Shown one piece after another: positions 1-12,198 of a stretch of DNA of 64,000 nucleotides (position 1 is its first letter; each line of letters begins with the position of its first letter). Made by a program: the position numbers and the translations under genes. The DNA is from Vesta saturnalis. Taxonomy: Eukaryota; Arthropoda; Insecta; Coleoptera; Lampyridae. The stretch spans positions 4,371,001 to 4,435,000 of the forward strand of contig JARFJB010001987.1 of NCBI GenBank assembly GCA_036346205.1, read 5' to 3'. Below the pieces are notes generated by a model. It did no database searches, was not told the DNA's origin, and worked only from the letters and a program-made list of their open reading frames with translations.

Positions 1-239
1 CTTGAAACTAAGGGTAGTTGCGTTTAGAACATATGCTCCCGATTTTTACGCATTTATTTCACATATCGTAAGACAAAGGTATTCTATCGCATCGCTGGAA
101 AGCTTCTAGGGAGCATAAATGCCGAGAAAGGGCGACGAAAGTCTGACATCTAACTACATACATATTTTTTTTTAAATGTTAGATGAAACGATTTGGACCT
201 TTGAAATACCTCAAGCATAATAGAATATGACATGTTTAA

Positions 240-925
240 GGTCTTGGATCAGATGTACTGATCTTCCCCACACGATTTGGGTCTGGGGTTTTCCCTCAAA
301 AGTATGTGTGGGACTGCGGATTTTCTTGCCAGTTGAAGTACCTAGGTTGTCTTCTGGGCATCTGATGATATGTACAATATTAGTGCCGAGGCCTGAGAGA
401 CTGGTTTTGACATCCAATTTATTTAGCTCCTTCATACCAACGATCTGCTTTCTATCAATAATCCCGCTCTCATCGAGCAATTTGGTTTCTTACGCCAATA
501 TCTTCATCGGCTCGGATTATTTTTTAACGAAATCAAACCCTTAGTCTGTTCGCGTCATTGCATAAAATATCGAAGATTGATTCGTGTAGGATTTTCATTG
601 ACACAAGCATATTTTGTTTGGTATTTTTCATCCTAAAAAAATTAGAGTTTTTCCGGGACATAAATCACCACCGTTAGCGCCGTGATGATTCAAGCCTAAC
701 AAAGAATCTGATTTTTTTTACTTTACCGTTTGGTAAGAAATGGCTAACGCTCTTTAAGGTTTGTGGATCGAAAAATAAGTTTGTTAATGGGGACACCCTC
801 GGAACAAAGTGAAAATAATGGTGTGATGTCTTGATTGTTTATCATACGTATCCATGACCGAGCTTCCCGATAAGGTCTAGAAGAGGAAGGAATTCTGGAG
901 TACAATTGGGTGACTGGGTGGAGCA
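240..925. repeat. Left copy of a diverged direct duplication
   Basis: This stretch matches 2110-2715 in the same orientation over most of its length, with many substitutions and small indels. Shared blocks include the text around ACTGCGGATTTT, CATATTTTGTTTGG, TTCAAGCCTAACA and AGAAGAGGAAGGAATTC. On the minus strand both copies can be read as a short peptide with the common core NLGTSxGxKIRS (near 330-360 here, near 2165-2200 in the other copy). Two of the leucine and threonine codons there differ only synonymously, which hints at a coding ancestor on the minus strand. I do not recognise the protein family. It is most likely an old transposon fragment, because a transposase scrap directly follows the second copy. 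Confidence 0.6.
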
Positions 926-1613
926 AAAATCCTTTTTTGGGTGGTATTAAGAAAGGTAAGGGTGGCTTTGAGAGACTAATCCGTTGATATGAGAGAATTA
1001 AAATTAGCTGGAGAGCTGTTTTCGGTCCCGGTAAAGGAAATCTAGCATTTTATCATTTGAAGATAATCCAGATGAAATATGCTGGTGTGAACTGAGAAGT
1101 TGCACGAATTTCCTTAATATGTGCAACGGAGCAATATTGTTAATCGACTTAAGTTCAACCAGGACTTAGATGTACTAAGAAAAGATTAGTACCTATTTTA
1201 ATATGTGTAATAATAGTGAAAGTCTACATTTTCATATTTAATCAATTCATTGAGTTGACATTCGTATTAATTTTTGCCAGCTCACCCTGGAGAGAGATTA
1301 AATCTCCATTGATAGCTTGACGTACAGTGTTTTATATAATAATATTATCGTGTTTTTATAGGTCTAATTACTATATTAAACGTTTGAATATTATGCTAAA
1401 TAACAACAGTAATGTTAATCAACGTGAATATGGTTGAAAGTTGTCTTTCAGTAATATTTCATTCGTTCAATAATTAGTGCTGGCAATGTGCGGGTTTATT
1501 TGGAGGTTATGCTTTTCAATTTATATTTCTGTTTCGATTTTGTTCTTCATTCCAATGAATCCGCAAATTTTTCGGCCCCTTCTTTTTTAAGATACCCATG
1601 AACGCTCTGTAAC
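926..1613. other. No gene seen
   Basis: AT-rich spacer between the left copy of the duplication and the first transposase scrap. I see no reading frame, splice pattern or repeat I can support. Confidence 0.5.
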
Positions 1614-1850
1614 ATGATTGGCCAGAGGTATAATGAAATGATTCGTCATTTTTTATTCTTACCCATCACACGGCTCATACGACAGCAGCATTCATGGGCA
1701 CTAATCAAGAATTCTTTTCAGGCTCTGTTATTTAAAAATTTGCCTTTCCTCCAAGATCACCTGATGTTACGCCCTCAGATTTTTTTGTGGGGCTGTTTAA
1801 AAAGTAGATAGGGTATTCCCACATTTAAGAACAAACTTGGAGGAGTGGTA
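1614..1850 (+). pseudogene. Tc1/mariner-type transposase scrap (C-terminal half)
   Basis: A plus-strand frame starting near 1614 reads GQRYNEMIRHFLFLP, the usual stretch before the second catalytic block of mariner-type transposases. It ends with IFLWGCLKSR, matching the FLWGYLKS motif just after the third catalytic residue. Everything between, including the QQDG block, is missing or scrambled, and the frame ends in a stop at the KSR. The third acidic residue that should precede FLWG is not present. This is an old, inactive fragment. Its assignment to the mariner/Tc1 superfamily rests on these two short motifs only. Confidence 0.5.
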
Positions 1851-2109
1851 TGAGCAAGACGGTCGACATTTATTTAACATTTCATTTAAAAACAAAATTC
1901 GCATTTGTGTATAATTTATATTTATCAACAAGATTAATCCAATAGTTTACATAATTTTTTTTGCCTTAAAAACTGAAATTTAGCTTGAGTCACCCCGTAT
2001 TATATTAAGCCGCATTATACTGCACCGTAAGTGTATACATCGCATGATGGGCAACATGGCGAATTAGATCCACGAAAATTCTCGCATAGTCACCGTTTTC
2101 GATATTATG

Positions 2110-2715
2110 CTGAACTTCCTCACAAGGCTTGTGTCTAGAATCTTCCCTCAAAAGTTGTGCGAGACTGCGGATTTTATTGCCATCTGACGTACCTAAGTTG
2201 CGTTTCATGGGCATTTTTTGACATGTACAATCTGCTTTTTATCAATAGTCTTATTAATATCATGCAATTAGCTCTCTAGGCTAACAACATCATCATCAAC
2301 TAGGATGATTTTTAAAAGAAATCAAGTCCCCACTATGTACACACTACTGCACAGAATCCAAAATTCTATAGATTGATTGGTGTCAAATTCGTGCAGGATC
2401 TTAATTGGCAGAAGCATATTTTGTTTGGCATCTTCTGCCCATAGAAAGTAGGGTTTTCTTCCGAATCCAGTACTTCTCTTCACCATTACCATTCTTCACA
2501 CTAAGTGATAGCGTCAGTCTCGTTCGTGATTCAAGCCTAACATAGAATCTGTTTTTTTAATTTACCGTTTAGTAAGCAGTGGTTGGTTTTCTTACGCTCG
2601 TTACAGATAAGTAAGTGTAGTAATTGGGACACCATCGGAACAAAGCGTCAATAATAGTGTGCATCCAAGCTTTCCGATATAGTTTAGAAGAGGAAGGAAT
2701 TCTTGGGTGCAGTTC
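2110..2715. repeat. Right copy of the diverged direct duplication
   Basis: Partner of 240-925, about 1.87 kb away in the same orientation. The similarity ends at the block AGAAGAGGAAGGAATTC, and a transposase fragment begins within the next bases. The minus-strand peptide core NLGTSDGNKIRS is conserved relative to the left copy. Confidence 0.6.
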
Positions 2716-2965
2716 ATGATTTTCAAGGGTACAATCCAGATTCGACCTGGTTTCAACAAGATGGCGCTAACGCACACACGGCAACGGTATACATGGACAC
2801 TGGTCGAGAAATCTTTCCAGGCACCGTTATTTCAAAAGGTTGCGATGTTGCTTCTCCTCCAGGATCATCCGAGATTTTAAGGGCTATTTAAAGTGTATTG
2901 TCTGCACTGATTTTCCAGGAAATGTACAATATTTGAAGCACAACATTCAGGAAGCTATTAACCTT
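2703..2965 (+). pseudogene. Tc1/mariner-type transposase scrap with second catalytic Asp
   Basis: The frame beginning at 2703 carries DSTWFQQDGANAHTA, the second catalytic block (D of QQDGAxxH), then FPGTVISKGCDVASPP, matching the stretch that leads to the third catalytic block. The expected SPDLTPxDFFLW segment is deleted. After a frameshift the downstream part resumes as GYLKCIVCTDF and then VQYLKHNIQEAIN, the usual C-terminal continuation. The first catalytic Asp region is not present upstream. It belongs to the same broad family as the scrap at 1614-1850 and may derive from the same kind of element. It is not functional. Confidence 0.65.
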
Positions 2966-4093
2966 CTTATTGGGATGTGTCATTATTTTAAACCATATTG
3001 TATTACGCCGTAAATCTATATAACCAAACAAACTGCTGTGAGTATTGTGACGTTACAATTCCTTGTTTGCGACCTCTATCATAATTATGGCTACGACTGA
3101 ACAAAATGTCATGTTTACAATTACGCATACGGTGCCATATTAGTTAGGATTCCCATTGGTGTTTAATCAATCTGCCTTTTTTTTTGGTAATAACAGTATT
3201 AAGTAATCTATCTATCGAGAAGGTCAAGTATCTTATATTCGTCCGTTGATCAATTAGTTTGGTTTGTACATTTGTCAATTTGTACTAATAATACTGATGA
3301 GTTTTCTAGTGGTACAATCCCCATGCATTATATTTCACACAGTACAGTTGTTTCCTGATGTTTTTGGTATTTTTCTCGGATCGACAAACTTTGGGGGAGT
3401 TCGCCGCTTTCACTCGTACGCCTGTGATATCCTATATAGCTTGCAGATGGCCCATATTACCGTAATTCACGTACTTCAGGTTTTGTTTTTTTTGCTTCTA
3501 GTGTATATTAGGCGAAAATGTCTCCTTGTTTCCAATAAAGTATATCAAGCACTTGTGGGACACACATGAAAACTTGGTCTAATACATTCCGCATACCAAT
3601 GTATTTCTCCAGCAGAGCTTCAGCTCTGTGTTAGTTGTAGTTCCTACATGTGTGTATGGTCCTCGATATGAGTCGACAGAACTTTGAGGAATTGCATATT
3701 GAATTTTCACCCGACCACCGTTTCATGATTATTAAAAGACATACGTCACCCACAGCCAAATAAACATTGACACTAGATATCATTTTTGAAACATCCCGCT
3801 CCCATAGTTCACGTTGTATTTTTATCATCGCGATAAAATAATGGGGAACAAGCAGTAAATCTAATCTACAAAGAAAAAGTAGTGACGTCAGTCCAAAGAG
3901 TAAGTTAGTGCCAAGAAACACTAAGTACTGAAGACGTATTCTAGAAATGCTGTTGGATAAGTTCAGCGCAAATTGCCCGTGTAGTAACAAATTAAAAATG
4001 TGTTTTTTTTTCATTTTGATGGAAAATTATCTGAGTATTTTGGAATTCAGCAAATCCAAAACTGGTTTTGGATATAAAATTAAAATATCTTAC
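2966..4093. other. No supported gene; downstream intron of the host gene
   Basis: On the minus strand this lies beyond the splice donor of the transmembrane exon (GTAAGA at 4093-4088), so it is intron or 3' sequence of that gene. A 127-codon minus-strand frame at 3631-4014 carries no domain I can defend and shows no acceptor in register. I found no cytoplasmic-tail exon. Confidence 0.4.
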
Positions 4094-7000
4094 CACTGTA
4101 ACTCCAAATATTATCACAAATAAAAGGGAGGCTAAACCGATAACAATAATCGCAATAGCCCATTGAGGAAGCAAGACGTTTTCTTCGGCATAGCCAACCG
4201 TTGGCAATATTTTCTTGGGTACCACTATAATAAGAATGTTAACACATCTTTGAACAGCACTATTGATTATACGTACCAACAAAATCGGTGTAAGTGGGAT
4301 CTACCATAAAGTTTCCTAAAACTAACTTTCCATTGTCGTTTAGCGAGCTTCTTAAGTCGCTTGACTTGGCTTCCCTATTGGTTCCACTTCTCGAAAACGC
4401 TTCATCCAGGGCATCATGGAACATAGTCTTTAACTCTCTGGTATTAATTTGTCTGCTTACATTATTTAATTCTACTAAATAGTCCACAAGCACACTACCT
4501 TCACTAAACCCATCTATTTGAATTTTTGTATACCATTTACTGAGAACGTCAGATTTGCTGTAAATGTCTTCTAGCTGTAAGAATATTAAAAATTGTTGTA
4601 CCCTGTAATGTTTACTAAGATAATAAATTACCAAATACTGCACTTCGTTAGCTAAAATTTGCCATTCCTTAGTATTTCGATCTAAAAGTTCCGGTACCCA
4701 TTGGGTTCCACCTATTAATTTGATGGTTCCTGCTAACTCACAATCGGCATTGCAAAGTCCAGGAGTTGTTGGCCGAAGAGTTGTGGTAGTTGTGGTGGTC
4801 GTAGTTGTACTAGCTGTACTCGTTAACGTCGCAGCTGTTGTGCTACTAGCTTGACCAACAGCTGCACGAGCTCTTTCTAATATCTTTTCTATGGATAGAG
4901 GAGTTGTTGATGGAGTTGGCCAACCCGTAAACTCTGTTGTGGCTCTAAAACATAATTGAGATTTACATTTTGAAGTAATTAGGAGCAGTGGTCTTACCTA
5001 GATGGCCATCCTTTGTGGATTGGCGGTGGTGTATTAGCTGGTGCAACTTGATCTGATGAAGGTCTAGATCCGAGAGGTTTATTATTCTTTCTGTGAGCTC
5101 CACCAGGTCTGCTTGGAAAAACAGGTTTGAAATTTGAAGACGGTGTAGTTGTTTCTTTAATTTTTTCTGTGGTTGAACTAACTTCACTAGCTGTGGTGGT
5201 GGTAGAAGGTTTAGTCGATCCAAATTTTGTTTTATAGCCAGCTGGTAGAAAAGCTGAAATATCATCTTGTTTTGCATTTTCAAACAAATCTTTAAACGTG
5301 TTAGATTTAGTGGTTGTGTCACTTTGATTAGATGAATCTGGTTTTTGATTAGGGAGTTTAAACCCAGGAGGCAGAAAAGCGCTTATATCATCTGTTTTGG
5401 CACTCTCAAAAATTGATAATGGTTTTGTCGTAGTTGATTTTGGTGGTTTATAACCTGGGGGCAGAAATGCTGAAATATCGTCTACTGCGCTCTTCTTTAA
5501 AATATTTTCGATTGTCTTGTTTTTAGGTTCTTCGTTTGGTGGTTTATAGCCGGGTGGAAGAAAAGCTGATATATCATCAATTGCACTTTTCTGTAAGAGA
5601 TTTGTTATTGTGTGGTTTTTGTTTTTTGGTTGTTCCTCACTTGGAGGTTTATAGCCTGGTGGGAGCAATGCAGCAATGTTATCTTGCTTTGTCTTTTTTA
5701 GGAGATTACCAAATAGATCAGTTTTATTAAATGCGTTTCTTGAATAATTCGAAGGATTTGACTTTTGTAGATTGGTTTCGAGAGCTTTTGCATTATAGCC
5801 TGGTGGAAGAAGAGCACTTATATCACCTTGTTTTATAGAATCAAAAACACTTTGAGTTGTGGTTGGAGTATATTTGGGCGATTCAGATGTTTGTCTATCT
5901 TCTTCATTTGTTCTATTTGATAATTCTACTTTTTCACGATAACCAGGAGGCAGTAAAGCGTTAGTTTCTTTAAACTTAATCTTACTGAGTAAACTTTCTA
6001 TTATTTTTTTTGACACATCAGTTTCTTTATGCTGATTTACGTCTTGAACTATGATTTGGTTTTGATTGGATATTCCTGATGATCTTCCGGTTGTGCCATT
6101 TTTCAATTTTATATCAGGAATAAGTAATTTCAGTGGTTGGTCACTTTGAGGCTTATCTGTATCAGTATGAGAATTGGTTTTGTGGAAAGTATTGTGAGGT
6201 TTGAGTCCTATTTTGTTTCTCGTTGTTGTAGAAGGTCGTGCGAGAGGAGAGAATTTTCTGATTATCACCGGTGGCGAGGCTTGCGTGGATGGTTTATTTG
6301 TAACGTTACTCACCGACGGAGCGTCAAACATATTTGTTTCATCGGACTTTTCTAATTGGCCTTCTGTTATTACGGCGATATTACTAGCTTCGTTGTTGAA
6401 ACTTCCGGTTAGTAAGCTACCAGATAAATCGGATTGTACGCGATCTAATTTATCAGTTAAACTTTCGGTTGAGGTATTTTGCTTATCACTTGATGTTACG
6501 GTTGTTGTTTCGTTTTCAACTGTAGTGAGAATGGGATGGGCTGGCTCTTCTTCCGGTTCTACTCGTTCATTGAGAAGTTTAGTTCTTTCGTGTTGTTCAA
6601 CAACCGAGAAGGGCAGGTATCTTGCACCAGATACGCTTCGACTTGTCTGGACAGACGCTACAACTACCCAACCTTCAGTAGACATTTCGTCTTCTGCCTG
6701 ATTAGGTGATGATAACTGTGCTTTCACGCGAATATTATTCTTTGAAATAGTGGGTTGAGTTGTGAGAGAAATTTGTTGTGTGACATTTTGGTTTGGTGGA
6801 AAAGTTATCGTATTATTTATTATAGTTTTCGTTGTAACAACGGATGTTACTGAATCTTCTAAGTCTTGGGAAACGTTTGGTTTTCCAAGTGGTGGATCTG
6901 CAATGTTGTCTATGACAGAACTGTCAACGAATTTTTTGAAATTATCATCTTTGACCATTGTTGCTGGTTTCATTGTTACTACATCGTATTGAGGTTCGTT

Positions 7001-8196
7001 TTGAGTGCTTGAATTGTCATTTTTATTGGACATGTTAATCTCTGTTGTTTCAGTGGCATCTTCGAGATTTGCGGCTAATGTCGTTGTTTCGTCATCGTAA
7101 ATGGCCGTACTATCGTAATCGTATTCTTCTGAGTCGTGGGTATAGTCAGTAGATAGAGAGGTATCGTCATCGTCGAAAATTGAGCTCGTTGCATTAATAT
7201 TAGGGAAATAAAATTTATCAGGTGGTAGTGTCACTGCTTGTATAACTTCAACATTATCCTTATTACTAGAGTGCTCAGATTTATCAACTGGTTCTTCTAA
7301 TAAAGAGTCCAGATTAAAAGTATTCTCTATAGTTCTGGTATCTTGAGTGGAGGAAGTTGTGGCTTCTGATGTATGTTCAATATTGTGTGTATCTGTAGTC
7401 ATGACTAATTTGCTAGGCCGCCCTATTGGTAGAGTTGACGTTTCTTCGGGATATTCCGGGAAATATTCTGGTTTTCTGGATGTTACAAACACTTCACCAT
7501 TGTTATTGATGTAGTAATCATTGATTTCTGGGCGGTTACCGGATTCTGACGCAAAAATTCTTGTGCGATGGTTCAGAAAACTAGGTTTATTATTCGTAAA
7601 ACTTCTTTCAGTGGAGTCTAAATTCTGGTCAATGGTTTGCTGATGTCTAAATTGACTATTTGTAATCTTACTATTTGATTTTGCATTAGTTTTGTTTGGT
7701 TTATTGTGAGATTGTTCTATAGGAAAATGAACTGATGGTTGAAAAGCTCCAAAATTTCGATTTTTAAATTCTGCAGGAAGATCAGCGGGGCTTTGTATGG
7801 TAATTTCCCCTAGAAATGTTTCAGTTTGTGAAGGATCGTGATTATGTGATGTTCTTGAGAATAAATGGGAATAACTAGGTCGATGTGTTGATGGCGAAAT
7901 ATATTGAGTAAATCTCGTTGGATTATTAGATCTAGATTCAAATGTTGAGGATGGATTCAACTGAAATGGCTGTTGTCCTTTTGAATTTTCATAGAAATTG
8001 AAGTGATATTGCGGAAGTCTACGTTGTAAAATTGGTGATATATCTGACGTTTCTAAATCTGAATGAGGCGTATAGCTATTACTGCTTGTAAATCCCTGAG
8101 GTGTTCTTCTAAACGGACTAAAATTTTGCGTGTTGTATCCCTGCTGACCCGCTTGGTATGATTGTGGAAATTGTTGCGACCCGAAGAAGTAATGTT
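4094..8196 (-). CDS. SEA-domain, single-pass mucin-like surface protein (partial gene, 4 exons)
   Basis: Four exons can be joined by eye on the minus strand: 8196-4998, 4944-4632, 4574-4277 and 4224-4094. The acceptor TTTGTTACAG precedes 8196 and each intron is GT-AG. The first exon (about 1066 codons, open throughout) is rich in Thr, Ser, Asn and Pro, with an acidic DDDDTS/DSEEYDYDS patch and seven repeats ending in LPPGY (5234-5958). Exon 2 adds a poly-Thr linker and a CNADCELAGT segment. Exons 2-3 form a SEA-like domain (DGFSEGSVLVDYLVEL). Exon 4 carries a transmembrane helix, PQWAIAIIVIGLASLLFVII. The likely topology is a heavily O-glycosylated extracellular stalk, a membrane-proximal SEA module and one helix. 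This suits a cuticle or epithelial apical-surface protein, which is inference. The signal-peptide exon(s) upstream and tail exon(s) downstream were not found. I do not recognise a gene name. Confidence 0.85.
4575..4631 (-). other. 57-bp intron, in frame and stop-free
   Basis: The donor GTAATT follows CAGTATTTG and the acceptor TTCTTACAG precedes CTAGAAGAC, both at phase 0. The 57 bases contain no stop in the host frame and would encode 19 residues if retained. Removing them joins EVQYL to LEDIYSKSD and gives an uninterrupted SEA-like helix, so splicing is preferred. Confidence 0.7.
5234..5958 (-). repeat. Seven coding repeats ending in (A/L)LPPGY or FLPPGY
   Basis: Within the long exon, seven units of about 28-52 residues each end in the core D(I/N)(S/A)A(F/L)LPPGYK or a variant. 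The cores lie near 5950, 5800, 5660, 5550, 5460, 5365 and 5245. The first reads NALLPPGYR and the last has LPAGY. Units are separated by Ser/Thr/Asn/Lys-rich linkers of variable length, often preceded by a short helix-like K(S/T)AxD(D) segment. Unequal spacing and drifted sequence indicate old tandem duplication inside the gene. Confidence 0.85.
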
Positions 8197-8566
8197 CTGT
8201 AACAAATAAAAATAGATGTAATAATTAAATTTAGAGGTGTAAAAAAAATATTGGGAATATTATATTCATTATTATTCCGAACGAAAGCTCTTATAAATGA
8301 GTTTCATGCGAATAGGACTTCCGACTCGACACGTATAGGTGAAGTAGATTTTCGGGAACGTTATGGGTTGCTTTTGAATACCGTATTAATTCGCTACCAC
8401 GTGATTCGATTTTATAGTAGAATTTACTGTTAAAACAGATATATGTGAACTACTTTCTCAATTAAAATTGCCAATGCGTAATTCTAAGTCGATCATAACT
8501 ATTATGTAACGATGTAATTGTTATTTATACGTGATTGAAATTTATACAAGTGCAACGTTTTAAGCA

Positions 8567-8568
<2 letters not shown>
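8197..8568. other. Upstream intron of the host gene; no exon seen
   Basis: On the minus strand this is the 3' part of the intron that ends at the acceptor before 8196. No start codon with a signal-peptide-like reading frame is visible here. Confidence 0.4.

Positions 8569-8637
<69 letters not shown>
8569..8637. repeat. (TA)n tract
   Basis: Uninterrupted TA dinucleotides, directly followed by the CAGTGTGACC end of the foldback element. Confidence 0.95.
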
Positions 8638-8640
<3 letters not shown>

Positions 8641-9992
8641 TGTGACCCATTTCAAATGGAAACCTCTCTGTAAAAAATGTATTTATAATCCTATGTTAAC
8701 GCTTTTTTTTTTAAATGATAAACCATCGAAAACTCCACTTTATGACAAAAATGTAGGGATAAATTTCAATTTTCAAGGCTTTCTATGATTTATTTTCAAT
8801 GTCGAAAATGGACAAATTTGATTAGCGATTTTTTTATTGAAATTTTAACTACACCACTGGATTCAGTAACCTCTCATATGGTAAATCCCAAGTTCCATGA
8901 AAAAATTTAAAAATGACAGACCTATGACAAAATTAATGTAGGCAATTGTGACACATTTTGAATGGAAACACCTGTAAACCCTGTAAAAATGTGTCTATTA
9001 TCTGATTTTGACGGGACTTTTTTAAAAGATACACCATCAAGGACTCCACTTTGTGACAAAATTTAGAGATAAATTTCAATTTTCAAGGCTTTCTATGATT
9101 TATTTTCAATGTCGAAAATGGACAAATTTGATTAGCGATTTTTTTATTGAAATTTTAACTACACCACTGGATTCAGTAACCTCTCATATGGGCAAATCCC
9201 AAGTTCCATGAAAAAAAATTTAAAAATGACAGACCTATGACAAAATTAGTGTAGGCAATTGTGCGACACATTTTGAATGGAAACACCTGTAAACCCTGTA
9301 AAAAATGTGTCTATTATCTGATTTTGACGGGACTTTTTTTAAAAGATACACCATCAAAGACTCCACTTTGTGACAAAAATTTAGAGATAAATTTCAATTT
9401 TCAAGGCTTTCTATGATTTATTTTCAATGTCGAAAATGGACAAATTTGATTAGCGATTTTTTTATTGAAATTTTAACTACACCACTGGATTCGTAACCTC
9501 TCATATGAGTAAATCCCAAGTTTCATGAAAAATATTAAAAATTACAGATTTGTGACAAAATTAATGAAGGCTCATAGTAACTTTTGCTTGATTTTTCTAA
9601 AATTGAAGTAGCCCATAAAAAATAAACAAAAGAAAGATACATTAAGTGAATAGTTCTAATAATTTGACGTTTTACTATAAAATTTGTTTTCCATGGCCCT
9701 CTATTATTATCTGCCATTACTCAATAGAAATGTAAGTCAAGTAAAAGTTGCTATGAGCCTACATTAATTTTGTCACAAATCTGTCATTTTTTAATATTTT
9801 TTCATGAAATTTGGGATTTACCCATATGAGAGGTTACTGAATCCAGTGGTGTAGTTAAAATTTCAATTAAAAAATCGCTAATAGAATTTGTCCATTTTCG
9901 ACATTGAAAATAAATCATAGAAAGCCTTGAAAATTATCTCTAAATTTTTGTCATAAAGTGGAGTTTTCGATGGTTTATCATTTAAAAAAAAA
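8638..9992. repeat. Foldback/MITE-like element with tandemly triplicated left arm
   Basis: A unit of about 306-313 bases starting near 8638, 8943 and 9255 is repeated in tandem, nearly identical over the block from TTCAAGGCTTTCTATG to CTCTCATATG. A fourth copy lies inverted at about 9735-9992. The innermost part of the inverted pair includes CTCATAGTAACTTTTGC (near 9572) against its reverse near 9740. A unique centre of about 130 bases separates the arms. There is no transposase. The outer end of the right arm is missing where transposon A begins, so A was probably inserted there or the end was deleted. The outer sequence CAGTGTGACC next to TA repeats suggests a non-autonomous Tc1/mariner-type element. 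Confidence 0.8.
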
Positions 9993-12198
9993 GCGGGTGT
10001 CCCAATAGTGCGTATTCGGTCGATAGCTCCTTAGCCATTAAACTTAGAAGATAAGTTTAAATACGAAAGTTGTCTATTTTTATAAGCTGCATAATCTAAA
10101 AATAGTTTGGTTTCTACAGGGTGTAATATAAAAGCAGTACAATATAGAACTTTTGATTTTTAAATAAAACACCCTATATATTTTTTTATTTCTCGATTCT
10201 TATAATTTGCATCTTTTTTTATAAGAATTACTTACAAGAGTAACATTAGTCGGTCAAAGCAAGCTATGAATATATAAGAAACTAAAAAACATATTAACTG
10301 AAATACAAACACTTAAAATGTTCAATGTGGCCACCATTTTGTTGCTGGAAAACATGAAGTCTTTGAATAAACGACAAATTTACTTTTCGTAACGTTTGAA
10401 ACATTTATATTTTGAATGACGTCTCTAATTCTTGCCTTTATATCATCTACAGTCGTTGGTGGAGTTTGATAGACTTTTTCTTTAATCCAACCCCAAAGGA
10501 AAAAGTCCAGCTTTGTCAAGTCAGGTGATCGTACAGGCCAGGAGATCGGCCCTCCTCTTCCAATCCATTTGTTTTGAAACTAGATATTTAAATAATTTCT
10601 AACGTTTCTGCTAAAATGCGGAGGAGCGCCATCTACTTGCAGCCACAAGGGTTTGTAAAGGTAAATCTTCAATAAAAGTTTCAAATTCGTTGCGCAAGAA
10701 GTTTAAAAATGAATCTCCATTAACCGTGTTTTCAAACAAATATGGTCCTATAATTCTTTCCCCAATAATTCCGACCCAAACATTAAGTGACCAGCGGTGT
10801 TGATGATCAACAGGAATTATAAATCTGGGATTCTCAGTATCGTAATAATGGAAATTATGTCTATTAACGTATCCATTTTTGTGGAAAGTAGCTTCTTCAG
10901 TAAATAAGGTCGTGCTAAAATAGTTGGGTTTTTCTAAATTTTTATTTATGGCCCAATTGCAAAAGTTCAATCTATTAACGAAGTCATCCTCGTCTAATTT
11001 TTGTGCAAGTTGGACATGGTATGGATGATATCTACATTTTTTTATAATTCTATTAACTGATGTTTTTGAAACTCCAACTTCTAATTCCAATTGTCGGCAA
11101 CAAACGTGAGGATTTTCAATCACGGATTGAAGAACTAAATGTTCATTACCTTTGTTAATTGCGGTTCTTTCTCGTTCTAAATTGTCTTCGTAATGAATAC
11201 TGCCTGTTTGCTCGAAACGCTCTTTCAATCTTGCAAATGCTCAAACTTGCGGGTGTCGTGCATTTGGAAATTTTTGCTTATAAATTCGATGAGTTAAAAG
11301 ACAAGTTCTTCTTTCGAAAAATTCATTTTGTAGTTTAGGAAGTAAGTATACAATACTACACAAATATTAGCACTGTTTGACAAATTTGATTTCTTCATTT
11401 GTTTTAGTTCATCTTTTGTTTTACGCTCTTTTGATTAAATTATTTGAATCGTTTAAAAACATCTCAAATATCTCTTAAAAATGGCGGTTTTATACAATAT
11501 TTATTATAATTACAATTTATGTATTTCAGTTAATATTTTTTAGTTTCTTATGTATCCACAGCTTGCTTTGACCGACTAATGTTACTCTTCATCGGTGTTA
11601 TCAACGAAAAAAATTAAACAAACTTAAATATCTACGAAACTATTAGAAATAGGTATAGAACATATTTAACAAAAATTAAAGCCGACTAATAGACGAAGAC
11701 AAGGCATTAAAAAAATATAGGGTGTGCTATTTAAAAAAATGAAGATATAGCATTTTCAAATTTAAGTTATTGAATTAATCTTTGTGATCATTCTGTATAT
11801 TGAAATCCAATTTTGACAATAGATTAAACTAAGCTCATGCATGAATAAATTCTATACCACAGATTATTTTTTTATCTTTAAAAATAACTGAGATACGCCT
11901 ACTTGAATTACTACATAAAAATAACTTTGCAAATATCTCAAAAACTGTAAGATTTAGCTTGTAATTCTTATAAAAAGGATGTAAAATTATAAGGAGAATC
12001 GAAAAATAAAATAATATATAGGGTGTTCTATTTAAAAATCAAAAGTTCTATATTGTACTGCTTTTAATTATACCCTGTAGAAACCAAACTATTTTTAGAT
12101 TATGCAGCTTATAAAAATAGACAACTTTCGTATTTAAACTTATCTTCTAAGTTTAATGGCTAAGGAGCTATCGACCGAATACGCACTATTGGGACACC

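Noticed and set aside
3631..4014. 127-codon minus-strand frame just after the transmembrane exon (with ELWERDVSK and YLAVGDVCLL)
   Set aside because: It faintly recalls a retroelement integrase tail and could also be mistaken for the protein's cytoplasmic tail. There is no confirmed motif, no splice acceptor in register, and composition is not tail-like.
6137..6992. Plus-strand frames opposite the long mucin-like exon
   Set aside because: Shadows of the minus-strand coding sequence; no independent motif.
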